Source: Anaerohalosphaeraceae bacterium | Lineage (GTDB): Bacteria; Planctomycetota; Phycisphaerae; Sedimentisphaerales; Anaerohalosphaeraceae | Reading direction: 5' to 3' | Assembly (NCBI GenBank): GCA_030671565.1 | Contig: DAOVIC010000047.1 | Coordinates: 1-10,651 of the forward strand | Length of the DNA stretch: 10,651 bases | Shown here: one piece after another, positions 5,879 to 10,651 of the stretch | How positions within the stretch are numbered: position 1 is the first letter of the stretch | How the letters are laid out: each line of letters starts with the position of its first letter | Notes under the pieces: model-generated | Told to the model about the DNA's origin: nothing | The model's database searches: none | The model's input: the letters and a program-made list of their open reading frames with translations, nothing else | Translations under genes and position numbers: made by a program

Positions 5879-7915
5879 ATGTTACTTACCAAAAACACAA
5901 ACTCTGCCCAGGCGATTTCGCTTGCACTGACAGAAAATGAAACCCAGGATTTATTCAAAAAAGAATGGCTCCTTACAAACTCTCGTGGAAGTTTCTCAAG
6001 CTCGACCATCGCTGGCATAGACACTCGCAGATACCACGGCTTGCTGACAGGGACTCTTACCCCCCCCGCCAATCGAATAGTATCTTTGTCAAAATGCCTC
6101 GAATCGATAACCGTCGGTGAAAAACGGATAGACATATCTACATTTGAATTCGACGGTCGGATCACCCCTGAGGGCTTTAAAAACCTGACAGGCTTCCGGC
6201 GGGACATCGGCGTCCACTTCGACTTCGATCTGGGCGCAGGCAAACTTACAAAATCGATATACCTCCTTCAGGACCGTGACGTCATCGCGATGGTCTACGA
6301 TTTCTCCAATATCACCGAAAAGGCGCAATTGTCCGTAAGGCCCTTTATCGCAATGAGAGATTTCCACTCACTGCAAACATCAAAAACCGCCTTTAGCAGC
6401 GAATGGCAACACGACGGGCTTTGCGTCTCAAACTCCCAGCTGAGCGAAACAGAGCTGTTCCTGCGATCCGAACAGATGTGGTTCGAAAAATCTGACCAGT
6501 GGTGGTATCGCTTCTTTTACAGAAACGAAAGAGAGCGCGGCCAGGATTGTTTCGAGGACCTCTACTCACCGGGCACCTTCAATTGCCAGATCGAATCCGA
6601 TCGCAGGGTCGTCGTTTGGGCAAGCCTTTCCGAAAAGGGAACTGCCGACCAACTGCTCAATATAACCGTCGATAGCGCAATTGACAGACTTGTCGATCAT
6701 CAGAAAAAGGTCATAGAAAAAACCGGAAATAAAGACAGGCACCTTAGGCATCTATTTGTCGCCGCCGACCAGTTCATCGTAGAACGCCTGATCAATGACA
6801 AAAAAACACCCACGATACTGGCAGGTTTCCCGTGGTTCCTCGATTGGGGACGCGACGCTTTCATCGCTCTGGAAGGGCTTTTGCTCTGCACAGACAGATT
6901 CAAAGACGCCGCCGGAGTACTTACGACCTTCGCATCGGCAGTAAGCGAAGGCATGATCCCCAACCGGTTCGACGATTACGGAAACCAGCCCCACTACAAC
7001 AGCGTCGACGCGTCCCTATGGTTTGCACATTCGGCATTTAGATACCTCGCCGTTACCGGTGACCGTCAAACTTTCGAAGAAGAACTTCTAAACGCGATCC
7101 GCCATATAATCGACCGCTATCAGAATTCTACAAGGTTCGGTATACATGCTGACGACGACGGTCTTATCGTTGCCGGAGACAAGAACACACAGTTGACATG
7201 GATGGACGCCAAATGTGACGATATCGCCTTTACTCCCAGATACGGAAAAGCTGTCGAGATAAACGCCCTGTGGTACTCCTGCCTGTGCAGTCTCGCCGAA
7301 TATTATCGCGAAACAGAACCCCCCTCCGAAGCAACGTGGATGGATTCTCAATACTACGGTTCCATGGCAGAAAAAGTCGGCCAAAGCTTCTGCGATCTTT
7401 TCTGGAATCAACAGGCAAACTGTCTCTACGACTGCATCCTGGATGACGATCACCCGGACGCGAGCATTCGACCCAACCAGATATACGCCGTCTCCCTGCC
7501 GTTTTCACCGCTGACACCCAAACAGCAGCACGCTGTCGTACATACCGTACAAAAGCATCTGCTAACCCCATACGGACTTCGTACACTTAGCCCATCCGAT
7601 GAAAGATACCGTCCAAGATACCAGGGTGACTCATTTGAACGCGACAGCGCATATCACCAGGGAACCGCCTGGCCGCATCTGATAGGAGCATTCATCGAGG
7701 CGTATCTAAAGGTAAACGAGTTTAGCGGTAGTTCCTTTAACGAAGCTTCCCAGTTCCTTGCCCCGTTGCTCGAGCACCTCAGCAACGACGGATGCATCCC
7801 GGCAATTTCGGAAATCTTCGACGGCGATCAACCACAAAAACCAAAGGGATGTTTTACACAGGCATGGTCAGTTGCAGAAGTTCTAAGGGCATACCAGATG
7901 ATCCAGGCCGGATAG
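5879..7915 (+). CDS. Glycogen debranching enzyme, GH133-type amylo-alpha-1,6-glucosidase
   Basis: About 678 residues, the archaeal/bacterial GDE form with an N-terminal beta-rich domain (about 1-260) and a C-terminal (alpha/alpha)6 glucosidase domain. Landmarks: KEWLLTNSRGSFSSSTIAG and TRRYHGLL (28-56), then AGFPWFLDWGRDAFIALEGL (315-334), QLTWMDAKCDD (438-448), IRPNQIYAVSLPFSPL (530-545), YHQGTAWPH (592-600), SEIFDGD (644-650) and FTQAWSVAEVLRAY (659-672). The enzyme cleaves alpha-1,6 branches so that stored glucan can be fully degraded. It is cytoplasmic. In relatives the first motif is usually NGLGG-like and here it is NSRGS. The start is uncertain: ATG 5879 is preferred, TTG 5861 in the same frame would add six residues, and neither has a good ribosome-binding site. 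Gap to GH57 is 74 nt with only a 5-bp hairpin (5816-5831). The stop is 3 nt before the CPBP gene. Confidence 0.9.
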   Translation: MLLTKNTNSAQAISLALTENETQDLFKKEWLLTNSRGSFSSSTIAGIDTRRYHGLLTGTLTPPANRIVSLSKCLESITVGEKRIDISTFEFDGRITPEGFKNLTGFRRDIGVHFDFDLGAGKLTKSIYLLQDRDVIAMVYDFSNITEKAQLSVRPFIAMRDFHSLQTSKTAFSSEWQHDGLCVSNSQLSETELFLRSEQMWFEKSDQWWYRFFYRNERERGQDCFEDLYSPGTFNCQIESDRRVVVWASLSEKGTADQLLNITVDSAIDRLVDHQKKVIEKTGNKDRHLRHLFVAADQFIVERLINDKKTPTILAGFPWFLDWGRDAFIALEGLLLCTDRFKDAAGVLTTFASAVSEGMIPNRFDDYGNQPHYNSVDASLWFAHSAFRYLAVTGDRQTFEEELLNAIRHIIDRYQNSTRFGIHADDDGLIVAGDKNTQLTWMDAKCDDIAFTPRYGKAVEINALWYSCLCSLAEYYRETEPPSEATWMDSQYYGSMAEKVGQSFCDLFWNQQANCLYDCILDDDHPDASIRPNQIYAVSLPFSPLTPKQQHAVVHTVQKHLLTPYGLRTLSPSDERYRPRYQGDSFERDSAYHQGTAWPHLIGAFIEAYLKVNEFSGSSFNEASQFLAPLLEHLSNDGCIPAISEIFDGDQPQKPKGCFTQAWSVAEVLRAYQMIQAG

Positions 7916-7918
7916 CAA

Positions 7919-8560
7919 ATGGTCAATCAAACCAAAACTATGACCAGAAGATTGCAGCTAACTTCGCTTGCAGCTCCATACATAGCAGTTTCGATCGGCC
8001 TCTATATATTCCACAGTGCGTGGACCGCCTTTATTGCATACCACGCCTGCATGTTAACTTTCATCATCGCTTACGGAAAACAGGACTATCTCAAAAAACT
8101 CTTTGTCGGATGGAGCTGGTTAATCGCAATACCGCTTGCGATCTTGTCTGCACTGATAATACTTCTGGCCCTGTCCATCCGTAATGACCTGGTTATCAAC
8201 AGTGAAAAAATGACGCAAACCCTCTCTGAATTCGGTCTGGGAAATATCTCGTTCTACCTCTTCGCCCTGCTGTTCGTATCACTTCATCCGTTTATCGAAG
8301 AGCTTTTCTGGCGGGGTTTCCATTGGGGACCGTGCAAAACCCACTGGCCCATAGACATGGTCTTTGCCGGCTACCATGTTCTCGTTATGGTATTTTTTGT
8401 GAAGTTCTCCGGCTCGCTGATGATATTTGCGATCATAGCCATCGCAGCGGTTCTCTGGCGATTCTGTGCACAAAAACTAAACGGCCTGGCGACGGTATTC
8501 TTTTCTCACGTAATAGCAGACATCGCCATCCTGACGTCCGCCATCCTGCTTGCAGGCTAG
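7919..8560 (+). CDS. CPBP-family intramembrane glutamic protease (CAAX protease/bacteriocin-processing type)
   Basis: 213 residues, very hydrophobic, with about six or seven membrane segments (near 14-34, 36-52, 64-87, 109-122, 146-162, 165-181 and 190-212). The three CPBP motifs are complete: EELFWR (E127, E128, R132), FAGYH (F149, H153) and HVIAD (H197, D201). They form the intramembrane active site of Rce1-like proteases. The substrate is unknown. Members act in prenyl-protein processing, peptide immunity or membrane-protein turnover. ATG 7919 follows the debranching-enzyme stop by 3 nt, which suggests translational coupling, although the ribosome-binding site is weak (GGA at 7910-7912). 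ATG 7940 is an alternative start. The stop codon TAG lies in the left tip of the palindromic element at 8558. Confidence 0.87.
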   Translation: MVNQTKTMTRRLQLTSLAAPYIAVSIGLYIFHSAWTAFIAYHACMLTFIIAYGKQDYLKKLFVGWSWLIAIPLAILSALIILLALSIRNDLVINSEKMTQTLSEFGLGNISFYLFALLFVSLHPFIEELFWRGFHWGPCKTHWPIDMVFAGYHVLVMVFFVKFSGSLMIFAIIAIAAVLWRFCAQKLNGLATVFFSHVIADIAILTSAILLAG

Positions 8561-8718
8561 AGCAATTAAATTTTTAGTGTATGCCTTATGCCTGTTGCGG
8601 CTTTACCTGGCGGCGTTAGAAAAACTCGGCTTAGAACAACTAAACTTGCGTTTTCTGCCTTGCCAGCTAAAGTCCTCACGACGACCTAAGGCTATACATA
8701 AAAAGTTTAAGTGCTCTA
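8558..8718. mobile_element. 161-bp near-perfect palindromic element (MITE-like or structured intergenic repeat)
   Basis: The left arm 8558-8588 pairs with the right arm 8687-8718 through 29 base pairs with one mismatch and three single-base bulges: TAGAGCA/TGCTCTA at the tips, then TTAAA, TTTTTA, TGTAT and GCCTTA blocks. Inside, CTTTACCTGGC (8601-8611) pairs 10/11 with GCCAGCTAAAG (8662-8672), then AGAAAA with TTTTCT (8618-8623/8651-8656) and TTAG with CTAA (8631-8634/8640-8643). The whole intergenic space is therefore one long hairpin. Both ends carry TA, consistent with the TA duplication of IS630/Tc1-mariner-type insertions. The element proper would then be 8560-8716 (GAGCA...TGCTC). No transposase frame is inside. 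The tips supply the TAG stops of the CPBP gene and of trpA. Alternatives are a bidirectional terminator or a noncoding RNA. Confidence 0.65.
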
Positions 8719-9507
8719 ATCCAACGAATCCCGCACAGAAGCAATGAAACCTGCGATCTCAGATTTCATCTTTTCAGTATCTCCCAGGTTACCCTCGATC
8801 ATCTTGACGATCCGGCTTCCGATTATCACCCCATCTGCCCCGGCACCGGCGACATCACGGGCATGTTCGGCTGTACTTATCCCGAACCCCACGCAAACAG
8901 GCACGTCCGTCATTGCCTTTAACCTTGCGATCAAAGGCTTGACCATATCCGAAAGCTCGCTCCTTGCACCGGTAACACCCAAAGTCGAAACCGTATAGAT
9001 AAACCCTGTCGTCTTGCTCGCTATCAACTCTATCCGTTCATCGCTGGAGTTCGGCGTAACCATAAAAACAGTTTCGAGCCCAGCCGCTTCGGCAGGGGCG
9101 ACTATCTCATCGCAATCATCGATGCTCAGGTCCGCTATGAGAACGCTGCTGCCGCCGGCTGCTTTGAAATCGACAAAAAATTTCTCCACGCCATACTGAT
9201 AGATCAGATTGTAATAAACCAAAAGCCCGATCGGAACTTCCTTATGATCCGTTACTTCCTTGATAAACTCCAACGCACGGGGTACCGTCATACCGGATTT
9301 TAAAGCACGGATATCCGCCGCCTGTATCGTGGGACCGTCAGCGATAGGATCGGAAAAAGCGATCCCAAGTTCCAGCACATCAGCCCCGGCATCGAGCGCA
9401 GTCTTAACCAGATCCAAACTCGTATCGTAATCAGGATCGCCGATAACAAAAAAAGGTATCAACGCCGCCCTGTCTAACTTGCCGAATGCCTCTTTATATG
9501 TAGCCAT
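8716..9507 (-). CDS. trpA: Tryptophan synthase alpha subunit
   Basis: 263 residues, close to the usual 265-270. TrpA cleaves indole-3-glycerol phosphate to indole and glyceraldehyde 3-phosphate, and indole is channelled to TrpB. The TIM-barrel signature LELGIAFSDPIADGPTIQ carries the catalytic E46 and D57 (E49 and D60 in Salmonella numbering). STLGVTGARSEL, CVGFGIST and GADGVIIGS follow, the last two forming the phosphate-binding part. The GIAFSDP segment has Ala where Pro is common, a tolerated position. The start at 9507 is preceded by AAGG about 5 nt upstream. It is the second gene of the trpB-trpA pair, 84 nt after trpB. Its stop codon TAG (8718-8716) lies in the right tip of the palindromic element, the only terminator-like structure downstream. 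Confidence 0.97.
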   Translation of the reverse strand: MATYKEAFGKLDRAALIPFFVIGDPDYDTSLDLVKTALDAGADVLELGIAFSDPIADGPTIQAADIRALKSGMTVPRALEFIKEVTDHKEVPIGLLVYYNLIYQYGVEKFFVDFKAAGGSSVLIADLSIDDCDEIVAPAEAAGLETVFMVTPNSSDERIELIASKTTGFIYTVSTLGVTGARSELSDMVKPLIARLKAMTDVPVCVGFGISTAEHARDVAGAGADGVIIGSRIVKMIEGNLGDTEKMKSEIAGFIASVRDSLD

Positions 9508-9582
9508 AAAACCTTACCTTATAAAAAATAAACCAACGCGGGCCAATTATTTCCTTAAGCCTCGCCGAAGACGAATCCGCAA

Positions 9583-9614
9583 TTTTGATTTTTAATCTTT
9601 GATCTTTGATTTTG
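9583..9614. repeat. AT-rich heptamer run at the 3' end of trpB
   Basis: CTTTGAT occurs twice in tandem (9597-9603 and 9604-9610), flanked by the related TTTTGAT (9583-9589) and TTTTGC. It covers the last codons and stop of trpB and encodes its KSKIKD tail. It is short and low in complexity. Confidence 0.4.
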
Positions 9615-10651
9615 CATGTTCTTCCACGATACCAACGTCCTTGTCGCCCCTGCCCGACAAGTTCACCACGACAACTGTATCTTTGTCAAGCTTGCCCTTC
9701 TGCTGAACAAGCCACGTCAGAGCGTGCGTACTTTCAAGTGCAGGTATTATCCCCTCCAACCGGGTGAACAGGTGGAAAGTATCGACCACCGCTTCATCCT
9801 CAACAGCGACATAACTGGCCCTGCCGCTGTCTTTTAACATACAATGCTCAGGCCCAACCGCCGGGTAATCCAGACCGGCCGATATGGACTCCGTTTCATG
9901 CACCTGCCCCTCTTCGTCCTGAAGAAGATAGCTCTTGGACCCATGAAACACACCGACCGTGCCAGCAACAAGCGTCGCAGCATGTTCACCCGTATCAAGC
10001 CCATGGCCGGCGGGTTCGACACCGACAAGTTTAACATCCGCATCGTCGACAAAACCGGAGAATATCCCTATCGCGTTACTTCCGCCGCCGACACAGGCAA
10101 CAACCATATCGGGAAGTTTACCTGTTTTTTCAATGCACTGCTTTCTCGCTTCACGGCCTATCGGCATCTGAAAATGCCGCACGATCGAAGGGAACGGATG
10201 GGGGCCGCAAACGGTTCCGAAGACATAAAAGGTGTCCTCAACGTGCGAGGTCCAGTACCGAAGCGCATCGTTGATGGCATCCTTAAGCGTTCCCGTCCCG
10301 GCAGTGATAGGTACGACTTCGGCACCGCACAATCGCATCTTATGCACATTTACGCTCTGCCTTTCAACATCGACAGCACCCATAAATATCTTCGTCTCAA
10401 GCCCGAACAACGCACCGATCATAGACGTCGCAAGCCCATGCTGACCGGCACCGGTTTCGGCGATGATCTTCTTCTTGCCCATATACTTGGCAAGCAAACC
10501 CTGCCCAAGAGTATTGTTCGTCTTGTGAGCACCGCCATGCAAAAGATCCTCACGCTTGATATAAACCTTAAACCCAACGTGCTCGCTGAAACGCGAAGCA
10601 AAATAAAGCGGCGTAGGCCTGCCCGCATAATCGGCGTACAAAACATCAAGC
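9592..10651 (-). CDS. trpB: Tryptophan synthase beta subunit, 5' end cut off by window edge
   Basis: The frame is open to position 10651 ([18 protein letters not shown]...), so roughly the first 45-50 residues and the start lie beyond the window. TrpB is the pyridoxal-phosphate enzyme that condenses indole with serine to tryptophan, in an alpha2-beta2 complex with TrpA. The cofactor lysine is in [14 protein letters not shown]. Other landmarks are [43 protein letters not shown], the phosphate-binding [48 protein letters not shown] and [11 protein letters not shown]. This is the classical trpB1 type, not the trpB2 type. It ends 84 nt before trpA, in an AT-rich heptamer run. Confidence 0.97.
   Translation of the reverse strand, partial: LDVLYADYAGRPTPLYFASRFSEHVGFKVYIKREDLLHGGAHKTNNTLGQGLLAKYMGKKKIIAETGAGQHGLATSMIGALFGLETKIFMGAVDVERQSVNVHKMRLCGAEVVPITAGTGTLKDAINDALRYWTSHVEDTFYVFGTVCGPHPFPSIVRHFQMPIGREARKQCIEKTGKLPDMVVACVGGGSNAIGIFSGFVDDADVKLVGVEPAGHGLDTGEHAATLVAGTVGVFHGSKSYLLQDEEGQVHETESISAGLDYPAVGPEHCMLKDSGRASYVAVEDEAVVDTFHLFTRLEGIIPALESTHALTWLVQQKGKLDKDTVVVVNLSGRGDKDVGIVEEHAKSKIKD

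Noticed and set aside
8550..8747. 65-residue plus-strand frame between the CPBP gene and trpA
   Set aside because: It lies almost wholly in the palindromic element and runs into the trpA 3' end. The DNA symmetry explains it better than coding.

Overview
The window reads as ordinary, densely coded bacterial chromosome. My best guess is a planctomycete of the Phycisphaerae type. This rests on the mix of a small bacterial histone, an archaeal-style glycogen gene set (GT4, GH57, GH133) and small charged orphan proteins. It is an inference from recognised families, not a measured placement. No rRNA, tRNA, CRISPR array or complete insertion sequence was seen.

Left part (1-2137): a DUF434-type gene runs off the left edge on the minus strand. 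It is divergent from a plus-strand metallo-beta-lactamase-fold gene resembling ribonuclease Z, and the 103-bp gap between them holds two back-to-back promoter candidates. The RNase Z-like gene converges with, and overlaps by 8 bp, a small minus-strand gene of unknown function. A second small minus-strand gene (DUF2007-like) lies upstream of that one.

Middle (2138-3174): an AT-rich gap with phased A/T tracts and a perfect 20-bp palindrome precedes a 76-residue protein. That protein joins a lysine/alanine-rich tail to a histone fold with a shortened last helix, and a strong intrinsic terminator follows it. Then comes a gene-free stretch of about 370 bp holding a promoter candidate and a long leader for the next operon.

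Glycogen operon (3175-8560, plus strand): a GT4 glycogen-synthase-like glycosyltransferase, a GH57 alpha-glucan hydrolase, a GH133-type debranching enzyme (amylo-alpha-1,6-glucosidase) and, 3 nt further on, a CPBP intramembrane protease. The three enzymes could build, shorten and debranch an alpha-1,4/1,6-glucan in the cytoplasm. The protease has no obvious part in that chemistry.

Right part (8558-10651): a 161-bp almost fully palindromic element sits exactly between the converging CPBP and trpA genes. Its two tips carry the stop codons of both genes and TA dinucleotides that look like a target duplication. Beyond it, trpB (cut by the right edge) and trpA lie on the minus strand in the usual trpB-trpA order and encode the two subunits of tryptophan synthase.

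Most notable are the tailed bacterial histone with its unusual upstream DNA, and the palindromic element lodged at the meeting point of two stop codons.
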